This document shows, piece by piece, positions 13,943 through 21,455 of a stretch of DNA of 21,455 nucleotides; the first letter of the stretch is position 1, and the number at the start of each line of letters is the position of its first letter. The stretch is from assembly GCA_945890735.1 (NCBI GenBank), contig CAMDCZ010000035.1:1-21455 (forward strand), written 5' to 3'. Origin of the DNA: Bordetella parapertussis (lineage in GTDB: Bacteria > Pseudomonadota > Gammaproteobacteria > Burkholderiales > Burkholderiaceae_C). A program made the position numbers and the translations under genes. The notes under the pieces are model-generated. The model was not told the origin of the DNA and ran no database searches. It worked only from the letters and a program-made list of their open reading frames with translations.

Positions 13943-16900
13943 ACATCTCGGCCATTTGCATTCAGCGACCTGTGGCCACCACGCTGCTGAGCGTGGGCCT
14001 GGCCTTGGCCGGTGGTTTGTCTTACAGCCTGTTGCCGGTCGCGCCTTTGCCACAGGTGGACTTTCCCACCATCTCGGTGCAAGCGACTTTGCCCGGCGCC
14101 AGTCCAGAGACCATGGCATCGAGCGTGGCCACCCCCCTGGAGCGTGTCCTGGGCACGATCGCGGGTGTGAGCGAGATGACCTCGAGTTCGATGCAGGGTT
14201 CGAGCCGCATCACCCTGCAGTTTGAGCTCGACCGCGATATCCATGGCGCAGCCCGGGATGTGCAGGCCGCGATCAACACCGCACAGGCACTGCTGCCCAG
14301 TGGCATGCCGTCCAAGCCGACCTACCGCAAGGTCAACCCGACCCAAAGCCCGATGCTGGTGTTGGCCTTGACCTCCAGCACCTATTCGCGTGGGCAGATG
14401 TATGACATGGCGTCGACCTTGCTGGCGCAACGCTTGTCGCAGGTCGATGGCGTGGGGCAGGTCACGATCGGCGGTGGCGCCTTGCCCGCGGTGCGTGTCT
14501 CTGTGCAGCCAGACCGCTTGGCCGCTTTGGGGTTGTCGCTCGAAGATGTGCGCACAGCGATTGTGGGCAACAACGCGCACCGCCCCAAAGGCATGTTGGA
14601 GGATGCACACCAAGCCTGGCAGATCGAGGCCAATGACCAAGCCCGAACGGCTGCTGACTATGCACCGTTGATCATCCGCTACCGACAAGGCAGCGCTGTC
14701 CGATTGCAGGATGTGGCGCAGGTGCAAGACTCGGTGCAAGACCTGCGCACCGATGGCATCTCCCAAGGCCAACCCGCGGTCTTGCTGGTGCTCAGCCAGC
14801 AACCCGGGGCGAACGTGATCGAGGCCGTGGACAAGGTGCGGGAGGTTCTGCCCATGCTTCAGCAGGCCATTCCCGCCGGCGTGACGATGAGTGTGGTGTC
14901 AGACCGCACGCCGACGATCCGGGCTTCCCTCAATGAAATCCAAAAGTCCTTGGCTTTGTCCATGGGCCTGGTGGTGCTGGTGGTGGCTTTGTTCCTCAAA
15001 CGCTGGCGCACGGCTTTGATACCGACCGTGGCGGTGCCGCTGTCCTTGGCGGGTACTTGCGTGGTCATGTACCTGATGCAATTCAGCTTGAACAACCTGA
15101 GCCTGATGGCCCTGACGATTGCCACCGGTTTTGTGGTGGACGATGCGATCGTGGTGTTGGAGAACATCACCCGACTGCGCGAGCGTGGTCTGTCTTTGCA
15201 GCAAGCCTGTGTCCGAGGTGCGCGCGACATCGGCTTCACTGTGGTGGCCATGAGCATCTCCTTGGTAGCAGTGTTCATCCCGGTCTTGTTCATGGGTGGT
15301 GTGCTTGGACGGCTGTTCCATGAATTTGCTTTGGTGATGACCGCCGCGGTCTTGGTGTCCTTGTTGGTCTCTCTCACCACCACGCCCATGATGTGTGCGG
15401 CGTGGTTACCACCCACATGGCCGCCTCCGGGGTCCCGTGGAGCGCGCTCGGCCGTGTCCACTTGGTACCGTCAGAGTTTGGTGTGGGCCTTGCGGCACCA
15501 GTGGTTGATGTGGTTGGTGTTGGCCGCGACCGTGGTGCTCAATGTGCATTTGTACCGCACCATCCCCAAAGGCTTTTTCCCGCAGCAAGACACCGGGCGA
15601 ATCAATGGCTACATCCGAGCTGACCAAAGCACGTCCTTCCAGTCGATGCAACAGCGTTTGCAATCCATGCTGGCCATCGTGCAGGCCGACCCTGCGGTGT
15701 TGAACGTCACAGGTTTCACCGGCAATGGCCAACGCAACGCAGCGCAAATGTTCATGACCTTGAAGCCGCCTGCCGAACGCAACGCCACGGCCGATCAGGT
15801 GGTTGCCCGGCTCAAGGCCAAGTTGTCCAAAGAGGCGGGTGCGCGCTTGTTCATGGTGCCAGTGCAAGACCTGCGCATTGGCGCACGTGGCAGCAACGCA
15901 CAGTACGAATACAGCATCAAGGCCGATGATTTGGAAACCCTGCGTGAGTGGGAGCCTCCATTGCGCAAAGCCCTGGCCAAGCTCAAGTCCCTGGAAGACA
16001 TAGACACCGACTACGAGGACCGAGGCTTGCAAACCACCTTGGTGATTGACCGGGATGCCGCCACCCGCTTGGGCTTGTCGGTGCGATCGATCGATGCCAC
16101 CTTGGCGAACGCCTTTGGGCAGCGGCAAGTGAGTGTGATTTACAACCCCTTGAACCAATACCGGGTGGTCTTGACCTTGGCGCCCGAGCACCTGCAAAGC
16201 GCTGAATCGGTGCGGCGCTTGCCCTTCATCAATGCGCAAGGGCAGGTGGTTCCCATGCACGCGTTTGCGCGGCTCGAGTTGACCAGCGCACCGCTGTCGG
16301 TCTCGCACGAGGGTGGCGTACCCTCTGACACCTTCAGCTTCAACCTGGCCCCGGGCGTGAGCTTGTCGCAAGCCACGCAAGAGATCGAAACCGCCGTGGC
16401 ACAACTGCGCCTGCCGGTGTCAGTGCGCGGCGGTTTTGCGGGGTCTGCCAGCGCGTTTCAACAATCCTTGAACACGCAACCGCTTTTGATCTTGGCCGCC
16501 TTGGTCACCCTCTACCTGGTGCTGGGCATCTTGTATGAAAGTTTGCTGCACCCCCTGACGATTTTGTCCACCTTGCCCTCGGCAGGGGTGGGTGCTTTGC
16601 TTACCCTGATGGTGTTTGACATGGAGTTCAGCGTGATCGCCATGGTGGGCGTGATTTTGTTGATCGGCATTGTCAAAAAGAACGCGATTTTGATGATCGA
16701 CTTTGCGCTGCAACTGCAACGCCGAGGCCGCAGTGCTGCACAAGCCATCCATGCCGCCTCCAGCATGCGCTTGCGCCCGATCTTGATGACCACCGCTGCC
16801 GCCATGCTGGGCGCGATTCCCCTGGCGATGGCGCAAGGCGTGGGAGCGGAGATGCGTCAGCCTTTGGGCCTGGCGATGCTCGGTGGCTTGGCCCTGAGTC

Positions 16901-17031
16901 AGTTGCTCACCCTCTACACCACACCGATGGTGTTCACCGGTCTCGAGGCCTTGCGACGTCGGTGCCTGGGGCCGCGCACCCAGCCCCAGGTCGCGCACAA
17001 TCCCCCTGACTTGTCACCCCTCTCCCCATGA
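13939..17031 (+). CDS. mdtC: RND efflux permease, MdtC/MuxC-like subunit
   Basis: A 1030-residue second RND permease, clearly paralogous to its upstream neighbour and similar throughout, though distinct. It starts MNISAICIQRPVATTLLSVG, has LPQVDFPTISVQATLPGASPE, proton-relay aspartates D401/D402 in GFVVDDAIVVLENI, and the lysine motif IGIVKKNAILMIDFALQLQRRG near the C-terminus. Both subunits keep the full relay, so either could move protons. The ATG at 13939 overlaps the MdtB stop as ATGA, giving tight stoichiometric coupling. Two different RND genes in tandem after one adaptor mark the MdtABC/MuxABC subfamily, whose known substrates in other bacteria include bile salts, novobiocin and aztreonam. 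The substrates here are unknown. The stop overlaps the next start. Confidence 0.95.
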   Translation: MNISAICIQRPVATTLLSVGLALAGGLSYSLLPVAPLPQVDFPTISVQATLPGASPETMASSVATPLERVLGTIAGVSEMTSSSMQGSSRITLQFELDRDIHGAARDVQAAINTAQALLPSGMPSKPTYRKVNPTQSPMLVLALTSSTYSRGQMYDMASTLLAQRLSQVDGVGQVTIGGGALPAVRVSVQPDRLAALGLSLEDVRTAIVGNNAHRPKGMLEDAHQAWQIEANDQARTAADYAPLIIRYRQGSAVRLQDVAQVQDSVQDLRTDGISQGQPAVLLVLSQQPGANVIEAVDKVREVLPMLQQAIPAGVTMSVVSDRTPTIRASLNEIQKSLALSMGLVVLVVALFLKRWRTALIPTVAVPLSLAGTCVVMYLMQFSLNNLSLMALTIATGFVVDDAIVVLENITRLRERGLSLQQACVRGARDIGFTVVAMSISLVAVFIPVLFMGGVLGRLFHEFALVMTAAVLVSLLVSLTTTPMMCAAWLPPTWPPPGSRGARSAVSTWYRQSLVWALRHQWLMWLVLAATVVLNVHLYRTIPKGFFPQQDTGRINGYIRADQSTSFQSMQQRLQSMLAIVQADPAVLNVTGFTGNGQRNAAQMFMTLKPPAERNATADQVVARLKAKLSKEAGARLFMVPVQDLRIGARGSNAQYEYSIKADDLETLREWEPPLRKALAKLKSLEDIDTDYEDRGLQTTLVIDRDAATRLGLSVRSIDATLANAFGQRQVSVIYNPLNQYRVVLTLAPEHLQSAESVRRLPFINAQGQVVPMHAFARLELTSAPLSVSHEGGVPSDTFSFNLAPGVSLSQATQEIETAVAQLRLPVSVRGGFAGSASAFQQSLNTQPLLILAALVTLYLVLGILYESLLHPLTILSTLPSAGVGALLTLMVFDMEFSVIAMVGVILLIGIVKKNAILMIDFALQLQRRGRSAAQAIHAASSMRLRPILMTTAAAMLGAIPLAMAQGVGAEMRQPLGLAMLGGLALSQLLTLYTTPMVFTGLEALRRRCLGPRTQPQVAHNPPDLSPLSP

Positions 17032-18443
17032 TGACTGACCCCATGCTGCGCCCCCCTCCGACCTGGTTGACCACCGCCCTGGCTGTGAGCCTGTGCGTGT
17101 CTGGGTGCAGCTCTTTATGGCGACCGACAGCCAAGCCAGTGCCACCGGCACCCTCGGCTGCCATCGTCTTGTCGGCCCCTGGCAGGGATGCGATCTCGCC
17201 AGAAGTCGACCCGGCTTGGTGGACCCTGTTCAACGACCCGGTCCTCAACGGCTTGCAAAACCAATTGAACCAAGACCACCTGAACCTGCAACGCATGGCC
17301 ACCCGGGTGCGCCAAGCGCAAGCCAGCCTGGCAGCTGCACAAAGCAGTTTGTGGCCATCGGTGTCCCTCCAAGCCAGTGCAACCAGGGCGCGAGAGGCAG
17401 CCGGCAGCCAAGGCCCGGTGTTTGGCGTGGCCGCGCCTGTCCGTTGGGAATGGGATGTCTGGGGTCGGGTGGCGTCATTGAATGCCGCCGCACAAGCCAA
17501 TTTGCAAGCCAGCCAAGCCGACCTGGCTTTGGCGCGGTTGTCCGCCCAAGCGACCTTGGTGCAAACCTACTTGGCATTGCGCACCGCTGAACGTCAAGGG
17601 CAGGTGTTGGCGCAGGCCGAACAAGCCTATGCCCGCGCCTTGACGCTCACCCGCTACCGCCACGAAGCAGGCGTTGTCTCGGCAGCCGATGTCGCGCAAG
17701 CCGAGGTGCAACTCGCCACCGCGCAAGCACAAAAAATCGAAGTCAATACCACGCGCATGCAGTTGCACCATGCGGTGGCCGTGTTGCTGGGCCTGGCACC
17801 CGCTGAATTCCTTCTCGCTGAAGGTGACTGGCCAGTGCTGCCGGTGTTGCCTGAAACCATTTCTGCAGACGTGTTGAAACGCCGCCCTGACATCCGCGCG
17901 GCCTCGCAGCGTGTCTTGGCTGCGCAAGCGCAGCTGGGCGTGGCGCAAGCCGCGTTTTTCCCGAGCCTGGGGTTCTCTGCCAATCTGGGCTACCGCAGCA
18001 GCGAGTTGTCCAACATCTTCAGCGCCTCTTCTTTGCTCTGGTCCTGGGGCCCGAGCATGGCGATGCAGTTGTTCGATGGCGGGCAGCGTGAAGCCGTCAA
18101 AGCCGAGTCCACAGCCGCCTTAGAGGCGGCGGGCATTGCTTACCGAGAGGTGGTGTTGCAGGCTTTGCAAGAACTCGAGGACAACCTGATTGCCGCGCAA
18201 CAACTGCAGTTGCAATCGGCCGCGCAAAGCCAAGCATTGCTTTCGGCGCAGCGCAACCTGGCGATTGCGCAAGCCCAATACAGCGCGGGCACGGTGAGTT
18301 TTTTGAATGTGGTCAGCGCCCAGGCCAGCGCCTTGACGGCTGAGCGCAGTTTGCTGGACATACAAAGCCGACAACGTTTGGCCAGCGCCCAACTGCTGAA
18401 AAACCTGGCCGGCCGTTGGCCTGAGCAGACACCTGCGGATTGA
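17028..18443 (+). CDS. outer-membrane efflux lipoprotein (NodT/OprM family, OpmB-like)
   Basis: The outer-membrane channel for the pump. The 471-residue product begins with a signal peptide ending in the lipobox VSGC, so Cys27 should be lipidated. It then shows the OprM/NodT layout: WWTLFNDPVLNGL, a long helix with NLQRMATRVRQAQASLAAAQSSLWPSV, and WEWDVWGRV. The second repeat starts with LKRRPDIRAASQRVLAAQAQLGVAQAAFFPSLGF, followed by LFDGGQRE and a final coiled-coil helix. Two tandem OEP repeats are normal for the TolC superfamily. ATG at 17028 overlaps the MdtC stop; 17031 and 17043 are alternative in-frame starts that keep the signal peptide. In E. coli mdtABC lacks its own channel, whereas Pseudomonas muxABC-opmB has one in this position. 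The stop directly abuts the stop of the converging cca gene. Confidence 0.94.
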   Translation: MMTDPMLRPPPTWLTTALAVSLCVSGCSSLWRPTAKPVPPAPSAAIVLSAPGRDAISPEVDPAWWTLFNDPVLNGLQNQLNQDHLNLQRMATRVRQAQASLAAAQSSLWPSVSLQASATRAREAAGSQGPVFGVAAPVRWEWDVWGRVASLNAAAQANLQASQADLALARLSAQATLVQTYLALRTAERQGQVLAQAEQAYARALTLTRYRHEAGVVSAADVAQAEVQLATAQAQKIEVNTTRMQLHHAVAVLLGLAPAEFLLAEGDWPVLPVLPETISADVLKRRPDIRAASQRVLAAQAQLGVAQAAFFPSLGFSANLGYRSSELSNIFSASSLLWSWGPSMAMQLFDGGQREAVKAESTAALEAAGIAYREVVLQALQELEDNLIAAQQLQLQSAAQSQALLSAQRNLAIAQAQYSAGTVSFLNVVSAQASALTAERSLLDIQSRQRLASAQLLKNLAGRWPEQTPAD

Positions 18444-19670
18444 TCAGCTGGCCAGCACGGCTTTGATGGCTTGTAGCCGCGCTGCATCGATGTGTTGCCC
18501 CACTTGCACACCTTTCAAGCCTTGCTGCATGGCTTGGTCCGACAGCGCCGTGGTGTCTATCGACAAAGCCGCTTGCAGCAAGCGGTGCAGGTGCGCGGCT
18601 TGTGGGTAGGCGCGGTCTTGCAAACCCAAGCGACCGCGTGCATCGGCTTCGCAAGCGCGCAAGGCCAGGGCAAACCGGTCGGGGCGGCGCAGGGCATCGC
18701 AGCGCAACAACAAACGCAACACCGCCTCAGCGCTCAGCTTCAAGCAGCCATGGATGTGGCCGTGCTCTTGCGCCACCACCTCGGCGAGTTCCTTGCACGA
18801 TTGAGGCACGCGCAAACGCTCGCAAACACCACGCAGCAACTTGACGCTGCGACCTTCGTGGCCGATGTGACGCGGCAGGGCAGCTGCATGGGTGTTGCCC
18901 TTGCCCAGGTCGTGGCACAGCGCGGCAAAGCGCACTTCCAGGGGCGTGTTCATGCGGGCGCATTCATCGAGCACCATCTCCAGGTGGATGCCGGTGTCGA
19001 CCTCTGGGTGATGTTCGATCGGTTGGGGTACGCCATACAAGCGGTCTACCTCAGGCAACAGACGTTGCAATGCGCCGCAGTCGCGCAGCACCTGCAACAT
19101 CCGCGAAGGCTGTGCCGCCATCAAGCCTTTGGTCAGTTCTTGCCAGACCCGTTCGCGCACCAAGGTATCGACTTCACCGGCTTGCACCATGGCTTGCATC
19201 AGCGCTTGCGTGTCTGGTGCAACGCGAAACTGCGGAAAGCGTGCAGCCAATCGGGCCACCCGCAAGATGCGCACCGGGTCTTCGCGAAAGGCATCGGTCA
19301 CATGCCTGAAGACTTGTTGCGTGATGTCTGCTTGGCCGTTGAACGGGTCGATCAAGCCGCCTTGTTCGTCGCGTGCGATGGCGTTGATGGTCAGGTCGCG
19401 CCTGGCCAAGTCCTGTTCGAGCGTGACATCGGGCGCGGCATGGACCACAAAGCCCTTGTAGCCGGGCGCCGTTTTGCGTTCGGTGCGGGCCAGGGCGTAT
19501 TCGTCTTTGGTGTTGGGGTGCAAAAAAACCGGGAAATCTTTGCCCACTGGCGTGAAGCCCAGTGCCACCATGGCTTCAGGCGTGCTGCCGACGACCACCC
19601 AGTCTCGGTCGGCGCCGGTGATGCCCATCAAGCTGTCGCGCACCGCGCCACCGACCAAATAGGTTTGCAT
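18444..19670 (-). CDS. cca: multifunctional CCA tRNA nucleotidyltransferase
   Basis: This enzyme adds and repairs the 3'-terminal CCA of tRNAs. The 408-residue class II enzyme has the nucleotidyltransferase core at the N-terminus: LVGGAVRD at 5-12, metal-binding D21 and D23 in GADRDWVVVGSTPEAM, then RRDLTINAIA and EDPVRILRVARLAARF. A C-terminal HD domain with LCHDLGKG gives phosphatase/phosphodiesterase activity, as in the E. coli enzyme of 412 residues. The ATG at 19670 puts LVGGAVRD at its usual place. It begins 2 bases after the stop of the NDUFA9-like gene, so the two are one operon. The stop codon touches the stop of the efflux channel gene with no bases between them. Confidence 0.97.
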   Translation of the reverse strand: MQTYLVGGAVRDSLMGITGADRDWVVVGSTPEAMVALGFTPVGKDFPVFLHPNTKDEYALARTERKTAPGYKGFVVHAAPDVTLEQDLARRDLTINAIARDEQGGLIDPFNGQADITQQVFRHVTDAFREDPVRILRVARLAARFPQFRVAPDTQALMQAMVQAGEVDTLVRERVWQELTKGLMAAQPSRMLQVLRDCGALQRLLPEVDRLYGVPQPIEHHPEVDTGIHLEMVLDECARMNTPLEVRFAALCHDLGKGNTHAAALPRHIGHEGRSVKLLRGVCERLRVPQSCKELAEVVAQEHGHIHGCLKLSAEAVLRLLLRCDALRRPDRFALALRACEADARGRLGLQDRAYPQAAHLHRLLQAALSIDTTALSDQAMQQGLKGVQVGQHIDAARLQAIKAVLAS

Positions 19671-19672
19671 GC

Positions 19673-20569
19673 TCAGGTTTGATGCGCAAACACGGTGGCC
19701 AAGGCCGTGGCATGGGCAATGCCCAAGGCAGACAAACCTGGTCGACTGCCATCAGCCACGTTGTCGACTTGCATGGATGCCAGGTTGTCGCGGCTCATCA
19801 AAGGTGGGCCCGGCATCATCTCCATCAACGCGGCCTGCACATAAGCCAAAGGGTGTGGCAGCGCGACAACCCAACGTGGGTGGCCTGCCCAGGCCCCAGC
19901 ATGCGCCACCAGTTGTTGCAGCGTGAACACTTCCGCGCCGACCAGCTCGTAGACCTGTCCGACCGTGGAACGGTGCAGCACCGCATGCACGATGGCTTGG
20001 GCGACATCTTGGACCCACACTGGTTGAAACCGGGTGTGCGCACCAGCGAGCGGTACCACCGGCGTCAAGGCCTGCAGCTTGGCGAACAGGTTGATGAACG
20101 CATCGTCTTCGCCAAAGATGACGCTGGGGCGCAGCACGGTGAGTTCAAGCCCTTGCACCACCCCGCTTTGCAAGGCAGCTTCACCTTGCGCTTTGCTGCG
20201 CTGGTACATCGACGGGCCATGCAGGTCTGCACCCAAAGCACTCACATGCACCAAGCGCGGCACGCCTTGGTCGATACAGGTTTGGGCCAGCAGGCGGGGC
20301 AACAGCACATGGGCGTGTTCGAAATCCTCGCGGTCGCCGTGCAAAATCGCCACCAAATTCACCACCGCATCATGGCCACGCACCAAAGCGGCCAAGGCCA
20401 CGGGGTCATGCACATTGGCTTGCACCACGGTCACCATGGGCAGCATTTGCACCGAGCGGGCCGGCAAGCGCCGCGTAGGCACAGTCACCGCCACGCCAGC
20501 ACGGTTGAACGCTTCACACACGTGGCGGCCTACAAAACCCGTTCCACCCAAAACAAGTACAGATGTCAT
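19673..20569 (-). CDS. NDUFA9-like NAD(P)-binding Rossmann protein
   Basis: A 298-residue atypical/extended SDR resembling the NDUFA9 (39-kDa complex I accessory subunit) family and related NAD-dependent epimerase-like proteins. MTSVLVLGGTGFVGRHV gives the nucleotide-binding loop GGTGFVG at 8-14. NLVAILHG lies at about 71-78, HVSALGA at about 108-114, and YQRSK with Y122/K126 keeps a YxxxK pair. LRPSVIFGEDDAFINLFAKL and FQPVWVQDVAQAI are strongly reminiscent of bacterial proteins annotated as complex I NDUFA9 subunit family. The ATG at 20569 gives a normal N-terminus; the frame is open 11 codons further but without family resemblance. The substrate is unknown and no complex I genes are nearby. 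It is translationally close to cca and divergent from transaldolase. Confidence 0.87.
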   Translation of the reverse strand: MTSVLVLGGTGFVGRHVCEAFNRAGVAVTVPTRRLPARSVQMLPMVTVVQANVHDPVALAALVRGHDAVVNLVAILHGDREDFEHAHVLLPRLLAQTCIDQGVPRLVHVSALGADLHGPSMYQRSKAQGEAALQSGVVQGLELTVLRPSVIFGEDDAFINLFAKLQALTPVVPLAGAHTRFQPVWVQDVAQAIVHAVLHRSTVGQVYELVGAEVFTLQQLVAHAGAWAGHPRWVVALPHPLAYVQAALMEMMPGPPLMSRDNLASMQVDNVADGSRPGLSALGIAHATALATVFAHQT

Positions 20570-20630
20570 GGCTTGACTGTAGCGGCAAACGCGCGTGGCC
20601 ATGTGTCAGCGCCCAGACATCCCTGGTGGC

Positions 20631-20636
20631 GATAAT
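20631..20636 (+). promoter_or_regulatory. candidate -10 box giving a leaderless transaldolase mRNA
   Basis: GATAAT (20631-20636) matches TATAAT at five of six positions and lies 7 bases before the tal ATG, so the transcript would begin at about the start codon. There is no Shine-Dalgarno. No good -35 is seen at the right distance; TTGACT at 20573-20578 is far too distant. This lies in the 74-base divergent gap between the NDUFA9-like gene and tal, which holds nothing else I recognise. Confidence 0.3.
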
Positions 20637-20643
20637 CCCCGCC

Positions 20644-21455
20644 ATGAATCAACTCGAAGCCCTCAAGCAGTTCACCACGGTTGTCGCTGACACCGGTGAC
20701 TTTCAGCAAATCAGCCAGTTCCAGCCGCAAGACGCGACCACCAACCCTTCCCTGATCTTGAAGGCGGTGCAAATGCCTGCTCACCAGCGCTTGCTGCACG
20801 CGACTTTGAATGCCCACCCTGGTGCGCCAATCGACCAAGTGATGGACCATTTGCTGGTGCGTTTTGGTTGCCAGATCTTGGCGCTCATCCCTGGACGGGT
20901 TTCGACCGAGGTGGACGCGCGCTTGAGTTTTGACACCGACGCCACGGTGGCGAGAGCCAGGCAAATCACGGCTTTTTACCAGGCGCAAGGGGTGGACACG
21001 CGCCAACGGGTACTCATCAAAATCGCGGCCACCTGGGAGGGCATTCAAGCCGCTGCCGTGCTGGAAAAAGAAGGCATTCACACCAACCTCACTTTGTTAT
21101 TCGCGTTTTCACAGGCCGTGGCCTGTGCGCAAGCGGGTGTCAAGCTCATTTCCCCGTTTGTCGGGCGGATTCACGACTGGCACAAAAAGGCGGCGGGTGC
21201 GGCCTGGAACGAGGCAGAGCGTGCTGGCGCGAATGACCCAGGCGTGCAAAGCGTTCGCCATATTTACAACTACTTCAAGCAGCATGGTGTGGCCACCGAG
21301 GTGATGGGGGCGAGCTTTCGCAACATCGGGCAAATCACCGCGCTGGCTGGCTGCGATTTGCTCACCATTGCGCCTGAGTTGTTGGCGCAGTTGCAAGCGC
21401 AGACCGCGCCGCTGGCAGCCAGCCTCAGTCTGGCGCAAGCGCAAGCAACGCCCAT
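20644..21455 (+). CDS. tal: transaldolase, 3' end cut by the window
   Basis: Transaldolase moves a dihydroxyacetone unit between sugar phosphates in the non-oxidative pentose phosphate pathway. The frame runs open from the ATG to the window end, giving 270 residues of an expected total of about 310-320. It matches E. coli TalB along its length: TTVVADTGD with Asp16, QDATTNPSLILKA, VSTEVDARLSFDT, the Schiff-base Lys126 in VLIKIAATWEGI, NLTLLFAFSQAVACA, LISPFVGRIHDW, and VMGASFRNIGQI then LAGCDLLTIAPELL. The region around residues 50-65 is a few residues shorter than in TalB. The start is supported by the TalB-like N-terminus, not by a ribosome-binding site, which is absent. It is divergent from the NDUFA9-like gene. 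Confidence 0.96.
   Translation, partial: MNQLEALKQFTTVVADTGDFQQISQFQPQDATTNPSLILKAVQMPAHQRLLHATLNAHPGAPIDQVMDHLLVRFGCQILALIPGRVSTEVDARLSFDTDATVARARQITAFYQAQGVDTRQRVLIKIAATWEGIQAAAVLEKEGIHTNLTLLFAFSQAVACAQAGVKLISPFVGRIHDWHKKAAGAAWNEAERAGANDPGVQSVRHIYNYFKQHGVATEVMGASFRNIGQITALAGCDLLTIAPELLAQLQAQTAPLAASLSLAQAQATP

Noticed and set aside
18492..19682. Long + strand open frame (396 codons) opposite cca
   Set aside because: It mirrors the cca gene, which has complete catalytic motifs on the - strand. The translated product is rich in H, Q and A with no domain, the usual antisense shadow in GC-rich DNA.
19679..20635. Long + strand open frame (318 codons) opposite the NDUFA9-like gene
   Set aside because: The - strand protein has a clear Rossmann motif and YxxxK; the + frame is a His/Gln-rich shadow.
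1..21455. tRNA genes, insertion sequences, prophage or toxin-antitoxin genes
   Set aside because: I looked for transposase or integrase motifs, terminal inverted repeats and tRNA-like cloverleaf sequence and saw none. The gaps are too short for tRNAs except 3573-3776, which holds only promoter-like sequence.

Overview
This 21.5 kb window is dense, GC-rich chromosomal DNA from what looks like a betaproteobacterium, order Burkholderiales, probably Comamonadaceae. That placement is an inference from protein style: an H-NS-like protein with a TWTGRGR tail, argB followed by slmA, an SDR-folB-ttcA cluster, a MidA-DUF2905 pair and a four-gene MdtABC/MuxABC-type efflux operon. It holds 20 protein genes, two of them cut by the window ends. 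I see no tRNA, rRNA, insertion sequence, phage gene or CRISPR array, and no gene-free stretch over about 205 bases.

Layout. (1) 1-3205: dTDP-L-rhamnose synthesis genes in the order rfbB (3' end only), rfbD, rfbA, rfbC on the + strand. The set is split between rfbD and rfbA by an opposite-strand gene for an exported, probably outer-membrane beta-barrel protein. (2) 3189-3776: an H-NS-type nucleoid protein on the - strand, with an AT-rich promoter region carrying four direct repeats of ATATTCAAAC. (3) 3777-6216: argB (arginine synthesis), slmA (nucleoid occlusion) and a fumarylacetoacetase-family enzyme, all +. (4) 6232-8265, - strand: a pteridine-reductase-like SDR, folB and ttcA, overlapping head to tail as one operon. 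(5) 8283-9590, divergent from it: a MidA/NDUFAF7-family methyltransferase and a small DUF2905 membrane protein. (6) 9663-18443, +: a complete RND efflux system made of a periplasmic adaptor, two different RND permeases and an outer-membrane lipoprotein channel. Every junction overlaps by four bases (ATGA). (7) 18444-20569, -: an NDUFA9-like Rossmann protein and the CCA-adding enzyme. (8) 20644-end, +: transaldolase, cut by the window edge.

How the genes work together. The rfb enzymes convert glucose-1-phosphate to dTDP-L-rhamnose for surface polysaccharide. The efflux operon encodes every part of a tripartite pump with a heteromeric B/C inner-membrane trimer, laid out like MuxABC-OpmB of Pseudomonas or MdtABC of E. 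coli plus its own channel. folB and the SDR point to pterin metabolism. The rest is housekeeping. I found no convincing intrinsic terminator at any of the convergent junctions, several of which overlap or abut with no gap.

I did not find a clearly new biological system. The features most worth a second look are the repeat-bearing promoter of the H-NS-like gene, the outer-membrane gene lodged inside the rhamnose operon, the local GC drop in rfbA-rfbC, the PTR1-like active site of the SDR beside folB, and the presence of two separate families related to mitochondrial complex I biogenesis or structure.
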